Assembly (NCBI GenBank): GCA_030835065.1 | Contig: JAUQWR010000136.1 | Span: forward strand, 1 to 8,393 | Direction: 5' to 3' | DNA: 8,393 nucleotides | Source of the DNA: Candidatus Kapaibacterium sp. | GTDB lineage: Bacteria; Bacteroidota; Ignavibacteria; Kapaibacteriales; UBA2268 | Shown here: piece by piece, positions 1 to 5,764 of the stretch | Layout of the letters: every line of letters starts with the position of its first letter | How positions within the stretch are numbered: the stretch's first letter is position 1 | Notes under the pieces: model-generated | What the model was told of the DNA's origin: nothing | Database searches by the model: none | The model's input: only the letters and a program-made list of their open reading frames with translations | Translations under genes and position numbers: made by a program

Positions 1-780
1 AGGAAGATGCACTGCTGTAAAGTCGCCTGCAACTCTAATTGCATTTAGATATTCACCATCATAATTAGACTTTACATATAAAGCAAAAGTAGTATCGATT
101 GGAGCATAATATAATTCATAATTATCATCATTTAATCTATATTTCCAAAATCTCTCTTCCCATTCTTTCACGTTAAATTCATTGAAATATTTAAATGGGT
201 GCTCCCTTTTAACATAATATTTCTGGTTTATCATACTTTTTTCTATACTAATATTCAAAGCAAAACCCACTTTATAGATTCTATATTTAATAGCAATTTC
301 ATATAGTTCTTCCAGAAAATTGTCTTTTAGGTTTTCATTCAACTGCAAATCCGGATCAGTATATGCAAATACTTCAGGCAATATATCATATATTGGATTT
401 ATCAAACCAACTAAATGTCCAAAGTTATAATCAGAGAAAGCCACAAAACATTTACCACTGTTACTCATTCGTTCTAAAGTATGTATTGTTTCAATTGAAT
501 TTGAAGCATTATCGATTACAATTGGTTTTATTCCTTTATTATTTAATTGATTAACCATATTCTCGACATACACACCATTGTTATATGATATAACAAGAAT
601 AGGTATATCTCCTTCATACGATTCAAATGCTTTAAACAAATTATCTACCAATATTTTACTTTTCTTAATTGTGAGTGCTTGTTTTTTTCTTTTTCTTCTT
701 TCTCTATTCCATTTTTCAATATCTTTGAGAAAGTTCACCAAAAAGTCCACAATTTCTGAGACATATAAACAATTACACAT
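1..780 (-). CDS. Glycosyltransferase, GT2-like (GT-A fold), 3' end cut off by window edge
   Basis: The minus strand is open for 260 codons from an ATG at 780 to the window edge without a stop. Residues 1-55 are a basic, probably helical lead-in. The GT-A-like core starts with IPILVISYNNG (59-69), followed by VIDNAS (88-93), the segment a GT2 enzyme uses to bind the nucleotide sugar. TDPDLQLN (141-148) supplies a DPD (DxD-type) motif for metal and UDP/GDP-sugar binding. Later conserved-looking segments are APIDTTFALY (226-235) and IRVAGDFTAVHLP (248-260). The probable role is sugar transfer in cytoplasmic assembly of a surface glycan (O-antigen, capsule or flagellar glycan); donor and acceptor cannot be read. 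No Shine-Dalgarno precedes the ATG, and the in-frame upstream codons soon meet stops, so the start is reasonable but not certain. A terminator-like hairpin ends four bases before it. No neighbouring glycan gene is visible in the window. Confidence 0.85.
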   Translation of the reverse strand, partial: MCNCLYVSEIVDFLVNFLKDIEKWNRERRKRKKQALTIKKSKILVDNLFKAFESYEGDIPILVISYNNGVYVENMVNQLNNKGIKPIVIDNASNSIETIHTLERMSNSGKCFVAFSDYNFGHLVGLINPIYDILPEVFAYTDPDLQLNENLKDNFLEELYEIAIKYRIYKVGFALNISIEKSMINQKYYVKREHPFKYFNEFNVKEWEERFWKYRLNDDNYELYYAPIDTTFALYVKSNYDGEYLNAIRVAGDFTAVHLP

Positions 781-784
781 ATAC

Positions 785-825
785 AAAAAAAAGGTTAGCA
801 GAATTATAAAGCAATTTTACTAACC
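785..825 (-). terminator. Terminator-like hairpin in the leader of the glycosyltransferase gene
   Basis: Read on the minus strand, GGTTAG (825-820) pairs with CTAACC (798-793). Inside it, AAAATT (818-813) pairs with AGAATT-derived bases (805-800) with one G-T wobble. The loop is seven bases, and eight T follow at 792-785. That is an intrinsic terminator layout. It stops four bases before the ATG at 780. It could be a leader attenuator, the end of an unseen minus-strand RNA, or a sign that the true start lies further in. The pairing is seen directly; the role is inferred. Confidence 0.5.
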
Positions 826-1015
826 ATTAATATTTGAGTAATAATTGATTATTAAATGCAAATGCTTTTTTGGAATTATTCAATGAAATGTTAATAATTT
901 TTCAAATTGCAATTTTTTTTTGTATTAAACGTGTTGATATATATAAATTTACAATAGTGCTTCCCGAAAAATTCAAAAAAAATTACTTTTTTTCAAATTT
1001 TCATACAATAAGCCA

Positions 1016-1120
1016 GTTTTGGCATCGTCAAAGCACTTAGGATAAGGGAATTGTTTCATGGTTATCCATGGAAATGACTTCATAATGAATCTACCCCGGG
1101 CTTGCGCTCGGGGTTTTTTT
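1016..1120 (+). ncRNA. Candidate small RNA of about 105 nt ending in an intrinsic terminator
   Basis: A good intrinsic terminator (1094-1120) has no open reading frame of note upstream of it, so a short non-coding transcript is the simplest explanation. A TACAAT hexamer at 1004-1009 could be a -10 element, giving a start near 1016, but no good -35 is seen. Within the transcript, CATGG and CCATG around a TTAT loop form a hairpin (about 1055-1075). Flanking TTT/AAA and more distant GTCA/TGAC pairings could extend it. I do not recognise a known RNA family; 6S and SRP RNA do not fit by length or signature. It could instead be the tail of an unrecognised longer transcript. Confidence 0.35.
1094..1120 (+). 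terminator. Rho-independent terminator
   Basis: CCCCGGGC (1094-1101) pairs with GCTCGGGG (1106-1113) across a four-base TTGC loop. The eight-pair stem has one G-T wobble and is followed by a run of seven T. It stands out sharply from the AT-rich surroundings. No T run lies on the other side, so it should work on the plus strand only. It ends whatever transcript covers the preceding 100 bases. Confidence 0.85.
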
Positions 1121-1134
1121 ATACTATTTTAAAC

Positions 1135-1195
1135 AAATGGGTGACCTTTTGCTCAGGTTTTCTATGAGAATTAATGCCTTGCCGACCACCCATTT
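1135..1195. repeat. Nine-base inverted repeat enclosing 43 nt (possible structured RNA)
   Basis: AAATGGGTG (1135-1143) is perfectly complementary to CACCCATTT (1187-1195). The enclosed 43 bases contain smaller pairings (ACCT with AGGT, CTCA with TGAG), so the whole could fold as a closed multi-part RNA. It lies between the plus-strand terminator at 1120 and the stop of the minus-strand small gene at 1231. It may be that gene's 3' untranslated region or a distant terminator. I could match it to no riboswitch consensus I know. Confidence 0.35.
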
Positions 1196-1230
1196 TATAT
1201 ATATACGGAGTTTGCATATAATCTTTTTCG

Positions 1231-1374
1231 CTACAAATTATTTGTAAATAATGGTGTACTATTGTAATTGTAATTTTTTCTATTCGAATGCTCCGGCTCT
1301 CTTTCGCTTATCAAACTTACAGCCCATATTGCAATCAATAATAATGCTGCAATCAATTTTATCTTCTTTTTCAT
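1231..1374 (-). CDS. Small exported or membrane-anchored peptide, 47 aa, unknown function
   Basis: On the minus strand an ATG at 1374 opens a 47-codon frame ending in TAG at 1231. A perfect GGAGG (1387-1383) sits eight bases upstream, which fixes the start and argues that the frame is translated. Residues 1-6 are MKKKIK, followed by a hydrophobic stretch LIAALLLIAIWAVSLI (7-22). That is a signal peptide or single membrane anchor. A charged and polar tail (SEREPEHSNRKNYNYN...) follows, rich in Asn and Tyr. There is no lipobox Cys. The gene is divergent from motB, with about 300 bp between the starts, and a sigma-54-like promoter precedes it. I do not recognise a family; it could be a membrane micropeptide or a recently formed gene. 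Its length is below usual gene-caller cutoffs. Confidence 0.6.
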   Translation of the reverse strand: MKKKIKLIAALLLIAIWAVSLISEREPEHSNRKNYNYNSTPLFTNNL

Positions 1375-1402
1375 TTTCGTGTCCTCCATTTTACTCTTAT
1401 AT

Positions 1403-1418
1403 TACAATATGAGTGCCA
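1403..1418 (-). promoter_or_regulatory. Possible sigma-54 (-24/-12) promoter of the 47-aa gene
   Basis: The minus strand reads TGGCAC-TCATA-TTGTA, matching the RpoN pattern TGGCAC-N5-TTGCA with the correct spacing and one important deviation: the -12 GC is GT. Transcription would start near 1391, giving a leader just long enough to hold the GGAGG before the ATG at 1374. The exact placement is persuasive, but the changed -12 dinucleotide is usually harmful, so this stays tentative. No enhancer-binding protein gene is in the window. Confidence 0.3.
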
Positions 1419-1577
1419 AAACTATTTTTTTTAATTTTTAAAATATTCATTATTTCCTATTATATCGATTCGCACAATCTGGCACTAGAATATTTAGCAA
1501 GACTAACAAAAAAAATCGAGCATCAACATATGAACATTAAATGACTAATAAATAATTTTCGTAATTTTGAAAAAAAA

Positions 1578-1639
1578 TGTAAATAGTTTTGCACGAAATA
1601 TCTGACACAATAGTCATAAATGTGTAAATTATTTTACAC
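1578..1639. promoter_or_regulatory. Two operator-like palindromes upstream of motB
   Basis: GTGTAAA (1622-1628) and TTTACAC (1633-1639) form a perfect seven-base inverted repeat around TTAT. A second site, TGTAAATAGTTTTGCAC (1578-1594), matches the same 17-base stretch (1623-1639) at 14 positions, and the two begin 45 bp apart. The proximal site lies just upstream of the extended -10 at 1643, where the -35 would be. A dimeric regulator binding both sites is the natural reading. The motif is not CRP, FNR or LexA as I know them. The regulator is not identifiable here. Confidence 0.5.
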
Positions 1640-1642
1640 TTA

Positions 1643-1651
1643 TGGTATAAT
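1643..1651 (+). promoter_or_regulatory. Extended -10 promoter for motB
   Basis: TGGTATAAT is a perfect extended -10 element (TGnTATAAT). Transcription would start near 1658, about 15 bases before the motB ATG. No good -35 is seen at 17 bp; the operator palindrome (1622-1639) occupies that place, so the promoter may depend on or be blocked by its regulator. The very short leader fits the absence of a Shine-Dalgarno. Confidence 0.55.
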
Positions 1652-1672
1652 ATTTGATTATATCATCTTAAT

Positions 1673-2443
1673 ATGACAGGACGAAACAAAAAATATAGCA
1701 GAGGAATGGCACCTCAGGATGAGCATGCGACCAGCAAAGACCGCTATTTGGTAACTTATGCTGATTTGATTACCCTGCTTCTAGGCTTATTTGTAATTCT
1801 TTATGCCAGCTCTCAAGTCGATAAAGATAAATTTAAAGAGTTTTCCGAAGCGCTTAGTCAATACTTTAAAAGCAAGCCTGCCCAAGTTTTGGAAGGAGGC
1901 GATGGTGTATTGAGTGGTTCAAAACAAGGAGTACCCGAACCAATTTTGATACCTTCGGGCAATAAAACTCTTTCTCAAGTCAATCAAGAGACTCAAACTG
2001 CACTTTCAAAATTCATACAATCCGGAATGATGAGTGTAAGGCAGTCTTCTGGCGCTCTTACTTTAGTACTCCCTGAAAAGCTATTGTTCCAATCGGCAAA
2101 AGCCGAGCTGCAAAACGATGCTTATACAGCATTGGATTCAATAGCATCAGTACTTAAAGGAACAAATTTTGCGATTTTTGTGGATGGGCATACCGATTCG
2201 CAGCCAATACGCACCTTTCAGTATGAATCTAATTGGCACTTGTCGGTTGCACGAGCAATGAATGTTGGATATAGATTAATTAGAAATGGTGTGCAAGAGC
2301 AAAACTTTGTGATTAGAGGCTTCGGCGCTCAAAAGCCCATAACTGCCAATAATACAGACCAGGGCAAAGCACAAAATAGACGTGTGGAAATTACTATTAG
2401 CGAAATTGCTAATACTGACGATAAGAATAACGGCTCGAAATGA
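1673..2443 (+). CDS. motB: Flagellar stator protein MotB (OmpA/MotB family)
   Basis: The 256-residue protein has the MotB plan. It starts with a short basic, cytoplasmic N-terminus (GRNKKYSRG) and a single membrane segment, YLVTYADLITLLLGLFVILYASS, at about 25-47. Asp31 in YAD corresponds to the proton-carrying Asp32 of E. coli MotB. A linker (48-125) follows, then a periplasmic OmpA-like peptidoglycan-binding domain (about 128-243) with VDGHTDSQP (170-178), NWHLSVARA (187-195), RGFGAQKP (215-222) and the NRRVEI signature (235-240). With MotA it forms the stator that anchors to the cell wall and converts ion flow into rotation. No motA is next to it, which is unusual; the partner must be elsewhere, or this is an additional stator protein. 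The ATG at 1673 has no clear RBS. A later ATG at residue 12 is less likely, as the basic N-terminus is typical. The stop TGA overlaps an ATG that opens only 29 codons. Confidence 0.88.
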   Translation: MTGRNKKYSRGMAPQDEHATSKDRYLVTYADLITLLLGLFVILYASSQVDKDKFKEFSEALSQYFKSKPAQVLEGGDGVLSGSKQGVPEPILIPSGNKTLSQVNQETQTALSKFIQSGMMSVRQSSGALTLVLPEKLLFQSAKAELQNDAYTALDSIASVLKGTNFAIFVDGHTDSQPIRTFQYESNWHLSVARAMNVGYRLIRNGVQEQNFVIRGFGAQKPITANNTDQGKAQNRRVEITISEIANTDDKNNGSK

Positions 2444-2509
2444 AAAGATTTATATTGCTAAAATTGAAAAATTATTTTAACTTGCAAGAAAATTTGTTTA
2501 AACGAGCAT

Positions 2510-2536
2510 TCAATTTTATTAAAATTTGACCGATAA
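2510..2536 (+). promoter_or_regulatory. Candidate FliA (sigma-28) promoter of fliW-csrA
   Basis: TCAATTTT (2510-2517), eleven bases, then ACCGATAA (2529-2536) matches the flagellar sigma-28 consensus TAAAGTTT-N11-GCCGATAA at six of eight and seven of eight positions with exact spacing. Transcription would start near 2543, about 24 bases before the fliW ATG. Control of fliW and csrA as late flagellar genes is biologically sensible. The match is seen directly; use by FliA is inferred. An overlapping TTGACC at 2526 lacks a good -10 partner. Confidence 0.5.
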
Positions 2537-2566
2537 TAAAGGTTGGGATTAAAAATAGAGTAAAAT

Positions 2567-2998
2567 ATGAGCGAAACAAAAACTCAGACAAGGGTGATAA
2601 AGACATTGCACTTCGGCGATTTAGAAGTGGAGCCCCACCATATATTCTATTTCAAAAATGGTATGCTCGGCTTCGACGATTTGCATGAATACGTTTTGAT
2701 TAGCGAAGAATCTACTTTGCCTTTCAGATGGCTTATTTCTTTGGACGAACCGGAAATCGGTTTTCCTCTCCTCAGCCCTTGGCATATTGATGTTTACTAT
2801 GACCCTGGAAAGGATTACGACCTCAATTCCAATGCTGTTTTCGTGGTTATCACTTTGGAAGATGAAAATGGGGATATGACTGCCAATATGAAGGCTCCGG
2901 TGATTTTTAATATTGATAAACTTACCGCAGACCAAGTGATACTTACTACTGATAAGTACTCAACCAACCACGTTATTCCAAAGAATACTAATACTTAA
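2567..2998 (+). CDS. fliW: Flagellar assembly factor FliW
   Basis: The 143-residue protein is of normal FliW length (about 130-155). It contains the family landmarks in order: FKNGMLGFDDLHEYVLI (29-45, the F-x-G-LPGFE-like segment), PFRWLISLDEPEIGFPLLSPW (52-72), and the VFVVITLEDENGDMTANM and APVIFNIDK segments (91-117). FliW is a cytoplasmic protein that binds CsrA and blocks its RNA binding. Flagellin (FliC/Hag) competes for FliW, so flagellin build-up frees CsrA to shut off flagellin translation. csrA follows after 11 bases, the classical arrangement. A FliA-type promoter candidate lies upstream. The RBS is weak (an AGAG-like stretch 10 bases before the ATG). The Asn/Thr-rich C-terminus (PKNTNT) is not conserved in what I know of the family. 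The identification is secure on motif order and on the neighbour. Confidence 0.93.
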   Translation: MSETKTQTRVIKTLHFGDLEVEPHHIFYFKNGMLGFDDLHEYVLISEESTLPFRWLISLDEPEIGFPLLSPWHIDVYYDPGKDYDLNSNAVFVVITLEDENGDMTANMKAPVIFNIDKLTADQVILTTDKYSTNHVIPKNTNT

Positions 2999-3009
2999 TT
3001 GCGTGATTT

Positions 3010-3303
3010 ATGCTGGTGTTATCAAGGAAGATAGGCGAAATAATTACAATTGGAAATTCAGTAAAGGTTACTGTTTTGAGCTACGACCGCGGTGTTGTGC
3101 GTTTGGGTATTGAAGCTCCTAAATCTATCGCAGTTCACCGTAAAGAAGTTCACGACCGTATTATTGAGCTTAATAGACAAGCTGCTCGCACTGAGCTCTC
3201 CGCTTTGCAAAGCGCTATTGCTAAAGCTAAAGTTAAAATTAATGATGAAGTTAATGTTAATCTAAAACATAGTATTCACACTTCATCCAATTCTAATAAA
3301 TAA
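3010..3303 (+). CDS. csrA: Carbon storage regulator CsrA, with long C-terminal extension
   Basis: Residues 1-51 are a canonical CsrA: MLVLSRKIGEIITIG, then VKVTVLSYDRGVVRLGIEAP and KSIAVHRKEVHDRI. Both RNA-contact regions are present (L4/R6 on strand 1 and the VHRKE segment near residues 42-46). CsrA is a cytoplasmic homodimer that binds GGA motifs, usually in hairpin loops over ribosome-binding sites, and controls translation or stability of mRNAs such as flagellin. The protein has 97 residues against the usual 60-80. The additional tail of about 35 residues (RTELSALQSAIAKAKVKIND..., then an Asn/Ser-rich end) begins with a probable helix. In FliW-responsive CsrA proteins the C-terminal region takes part in FliW binding, so a longer tail may matter. 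It is probably co-transcribed with fliW (11 bases upstream) and the receiver gene (13 bases downstream). No Shine-Dalgarno is visible, so translational coupling is likely. Confidence 0.95.
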   Translation: MLVLSRKIGEIITIGNSVKVTVLSYDRGVVRLGIEAPKSIAVHRKEVHDRIIELNRQAARTELSALQSAIAKAKVKINDEVNVNLKHSIHTSSNSNK

Positions 3304-3316
3304 CGGATCTTTTAAA

Positions 3317-3955
3317 ATGAGTGACTATTCGGCTCTTATTATTGACGATGATATTTGGATGCAAAGAATTTTATCTAAAACTTTGCAAAGTTATGGCTTT
3401 CGTAAAACTTACCTCGCTCCTAACGGTTTCGAAGGTATTGGTTTGGCTGTTGAGCATGTGCCTACTATGATCGTCCTTGATATTTTAATGCCTGAGCTTA
3501 CTGGTCACCTCACTCTTAAAGTCCTTAAAAGTATTAAAATTACAAAAAACATCCCTGTCGTTATGGTTTCCGCTCTTTCTGATGTCGAAAATCTTGGCAT
3601 GGCTGTCAAAGCTGGTATTGCCGGATTTATTTCTAAACCTTTCACCAGATCTACGGTTTATGAAAAATTAATCGACGTCTTTGGTCAGGAAAAACTCGAA
3701 ATGATTTATAAAGGTGTGCCTATTGATATTGATCAATTGTATGCAGATATTTCCGTTCTTGGCGAAGAAACCGATCTAAGCTCTGGCTTCGATCGTGTCG
3801 AGCCTGTTACTGTGCCTCCTGCTTTGGTAATCGAACCCGAAACTACAAACAAACCTAGCACTCAAACTCCAGACCTGATTCTCAAGCATTATCAGGACGA
3901 AGAAAAGAAAAGTATTGAATCTATAAAAAAACTTCTGCTTAAAAATAAAAAATAA
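3317..3955 (+). CDS. Response regulator: single receiver domain with uncharacterised C-terminal tail
   Basis: Residues 1-125 are a receiver (REC) domain. It has the acidic cluster DDD at 10-12, the phospho-acceptor Asp55 in VLDILMP, Ser85 in VSALSD at the Thr/Ser switch position, and Lys107 in SKPF. All catalytic positions are present, so phosphorylation by a histidine kinase is expected. The remaining 87 residues hold no DNA-binding, GGDEF, EAL or HD signature that I can see. They comprise a Val/Pro/Thr-rich linker (about 160-185) and a charged, probably helical end (HYQDEEKKSIESIKKLLLKNKK). The output is therefore likely protein-protein, as in CheY-like or scaffold regulators. The position, 13 bases after csrA, suggests a link to motility or to CsrA control, but that is inference. 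No cognate kinase lies in the window. The ATG at 3317 has only a weak RBS; translation is probably coupled to csrA. Confidence 0.88.
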   Translation: MSDYSALIIDDDIWMQRILSKTLQSYGFRKTYLAPNGFEGIGLAVEHVPTMIVLDILMPELTGHLTLKVLKSIKITKNIPVVMVSALSDVENLGMAVKAGIAGFISKPFTRSTVYEKLIDVFGQEKLEMIYKGVPIDIDQLYADISVLGEETDLSSGFDRVEPVTVPPALVIEPETTNKPSTQTPDLILKHYQDEEKKSIESIKKLLLKNKK

Positions 3956-4017
3956 GTAATTTTTTTCTGTATCATCTGTTTCTCTGATTTTGTCAATTAT
4001 TTAATTGGAGAAAGGGT

Positions 4018-4842
4018 ATGAAACTATTTACGATTTTATTTTTTGTATCTGCATTTTTTATTGCATCTTGCGGTTCTGGCAGAATTAACAAAGATGCTTC
4101 TTCTCACTCCCAATTTATCAGCCAATCAAAATTGAATTCCAATTGTGTAGTAAGTTTGGATACTGTTTATTACAAAGGCGAACCATATGCAATACTAAAA
4201 GAAACTGGAATTTCTTTTGCTCCTTTTTATAATTTCTATACTTTGACCGGCAATAAAGCCATCGAAGTAGTACCATATTCTGGTGGTGATGGCAAGGCAA
4301 CTTCCCATCATGAATACCGCTTCTTTGGTAATTCCGAAGGTATGAAAGGATATATGGATTTTGCTTTTTCTACTATTGGAGTTTGCGAAAATGTAATCAA
4401 CAACAACCTTATGAATTCGAATGAATTAAGACCTATTGATGTTGGTAATTTTGTAAAGAAAAATCCCAGACCTAAGAAATTCAATCCGGGTAATTTAAAA
4501 GTTAAACGCGAAATGACTTTAGCTATCAAAATCAACCAGGGATATGGTGAAATTTATCAAGGCGATAAGCTAATTGGTAAATTCGTACAAGGAAAAGAAA
4601 AAAATGACAATGATAAATATACTAAAGCTGTGTTTAAAGTAAGTTTCTTGAATGGAACTGAATGTGCTAAAATAAAATTTCCTTACGACAAATTTGATCG
4701 TAAAGATAACAGGGCTTTAGAAGTATATACAGAATATGATGATGAAAATCATAACTTATCGATTGATGATGCCAATACTACATTTGATGTCGATGCTTTT
4801 AAACAAGCTGTTATCTATCTGGTAAACAAAGGTTATTTATAA
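4018..4842 (+). CDS. Lipoprotein of unknown function, 274 aa
   Basis: The first 18 residues are a lipoprotein signal peptide: MKL, a hydrophobic core TILFFVSAFFIAS, and lipobox IASC with Cys18 as the lipidated residue. GSG follows, a polar start compatible with outer-membrane sorting. The mature part shows no motif I recognise. Visible features are a region rich in aromatic residues (51-75), an N/P/K-rich stretch (KKNPRPKKFNPGNLKVKRE, about 147-165) that may be a domain linker, and an acidic C-terminal part (EYDDENHNLSIDD, about 239-251). It is likely a two-domain envelope protein. The start is firm: GGAG lies 10 bases before the ATG. It follows the receiver gene by 62 bases without an intervening terminator, so read-through from the csrA operon is possible. 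The strong terminator at 4872-4907 closes the run. The leader contains a GGA within the RBS, the kind of site CsrA can bind, but that is speculation. Confidence 0.8.
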   Translation: MKLFTILFFVSAFFIASCGSGRINKDASSHSQFISQSKLNSNCVVSLDTVYYKGEPYAILKETGISFAPFYNFYTLTGNKAIEVVPYSGGDGKATSHHEYRFFGNSEGMKGYMDFAFSTIGVCENVINNNLMNSNELRPIDVGNFVKKNPRPKKFNPGNLKVKREMTLAIKINQGYGEIYQGDKLIGKFVQGKEKNDNDKYTKAVFKVSFLNGTECAKIKFPYDKFDRKDNRALEVYTEYDDENHNLSIDDANTTFDVDAFKQAVIYLVNKGYL

Positions 4843-4871
4843 GCCTATTTAAATATATTTTATCTTTCAAG

Positions 4872-4907
4872 ATGCTTGATCTTCTGTATGGATCAAGCAT
4901 TTTTTTT
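4872..4907 (+). terminator. Strong rho-independent terminator closing the flagellar/csrA run
   Basis: ATGCTTGATC (4872-4881) and GATCAAGCAT (4891-4900) form a perfect ten-pair stem with a nine-base loop (TTCTGTATG), followed by eight T (4900-4907). It lies 30 bases past the lipoprotein stop. The minus strand has A-rich but less convincing flanks, so its main direction is plus. Confidence 0.92.
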
Positions 4908-5010
4908 ACATAATTTGGTATTATAATGCTAGTTTTGCTCATCATTTTATTCAAAAAAACAATACTATTTTCTACAATTTCATTAAGATAAGTATATTGA
5001 ATTCTTAAAT

Positions 5011-5690
5011 CTTCGTGGCCTTTGTGATCCTTCTTGAAATAAAAACGAAGAAGATGAAGTAAAAGAAGTAAGAAATAGTTGCACTAAGTTTCTCATAGTA
5101 TCGCACAAAGTTGCACTAAGTCAAGAATTTACAACTGGATTCTGCCTTTTAATACTTTGTGGCCTTTGTGTAATAACTTCGTGGACTTTGTGATCCTTCT
5201 TGAATTAAAAACGAAGAAGATGAAGTAAAAGAAGTAAGAAATAGTTGCACTAAGTTACACAAAGTATCGCACAAAGTTGCACTAAGTAAAGAAAATACAG
5301 CTGGATTCTGCCTTTTAATACTTTGTGGCCTTTGTGATCCTTTCTTCATTTTTCAGGTAGAGGTGCAGAAATGTAGCACTAAGTTTCTCATAGTTGCACT
5401 AAGTCAAGAATTTACAACTGGATTCTGCCTTTTAATACTTTGTGGCCTTTGTGTAATAACTTCGTGGCCTTTGTGATCCTTCTTGAATTAAAAACGAAGA
5501 AGATGAAGTAAAAGAAGTAAGAAATAGTAGCACTAAGTTTCTCATAGTTGCACTAAGTCAAGAATTTACAACTGGATTCTGCCCTTAATAACTTTGTGGC
5601 CTTTGTGTAATAACTTCGTGGACTTTGTGATCCTTTCTTCATTTTTCGGGTAGAGGTGCAGAAATGTAGCACTAAGTAAAGAAAATATTA
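5011..5690. repeat. Five-copy imperfect palindromic repeat array (CTTTGTG / GCACTAAG family)
   Basis: Units begin at 5011, 5155, 5321, 5438 and 5592, with spacings of 144, 166, 117 and 154 bases. Each starts with CTT(T/C)GTGG(C/A)CTTTGTG words, sometimes doubled with a TAATAA link. A spacer follows, then inverted words (GCACTAAG, CACAAAG), and then a conserved GGATTCTGCC(T) segment. Two spacer types occur: a GA-rich long type (units 1, 2, 4) and a short type with GGTAGAGGTGCAGAAATG (units 3, 5). The CTTTGTG arms are complementary to the CACAAAG arms, so each unit can fold as a large, imperfect hairpin. There is no coding potential. Similar CTTTGTGxCCTTTGTGG words are scattered in intergenic DNA of many environmental bacteria, from memory. 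It probably spread by local duplication and gene conversion. Confidence 0.85.
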
Positions 5691-5764
5691 AATATTTCGG
5701 ATTTCTAAATATATACAGCCAATTGATTCTTTAATCCCTTGTGCCAAAATAACAAAGAATATTG

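Noticed and set aside
363..823. Plus-strand frames at 363-554 and 578-823
   Set aside because: They are shadows on the opposite strand of the open glycosyltransferase frame, which has clear GT-A motifs.
1085..1132. 15-codon frame through the terminator stem
   Set aside because: It overlaps a perfect terminator, with no RBS; the codons are a by-product of the hairpin.
1485..1505. Second sigma-54-like TGGCAC word on the plus strand
   Set aside because: The distance from GG to the next GC is four bases too long for a -24/-12 promoter.
2440..2529. 29-codon frame starting at the ATGA overlap with motB stop
   Set aside because: No RBS, no recognisable motif, and it runs through the FliA promoter candidate; most likely chance.
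2621..2935. 104-codon minus-strand frame inside fliW
   Set aside because: It is antisense to a well-identified fliW and has no family features.
4118..4535. Minus-strand frames inside the 274-aa lipoprotein gene
   Set aside because: Shadows of a gene with a lipobox and good RBS.
5149..5349. 66-codon minus-strand frame
   Set aside because: It lies wholly inside the non-coding repeat array and follows the repeat, not a protein.
5011..5690. CRISPR array
   Set aside because: Units are 117-166 bp, the repeats are imperfect and inverted within each unit, and spacers are shared between units, so it is not a CRISPR.
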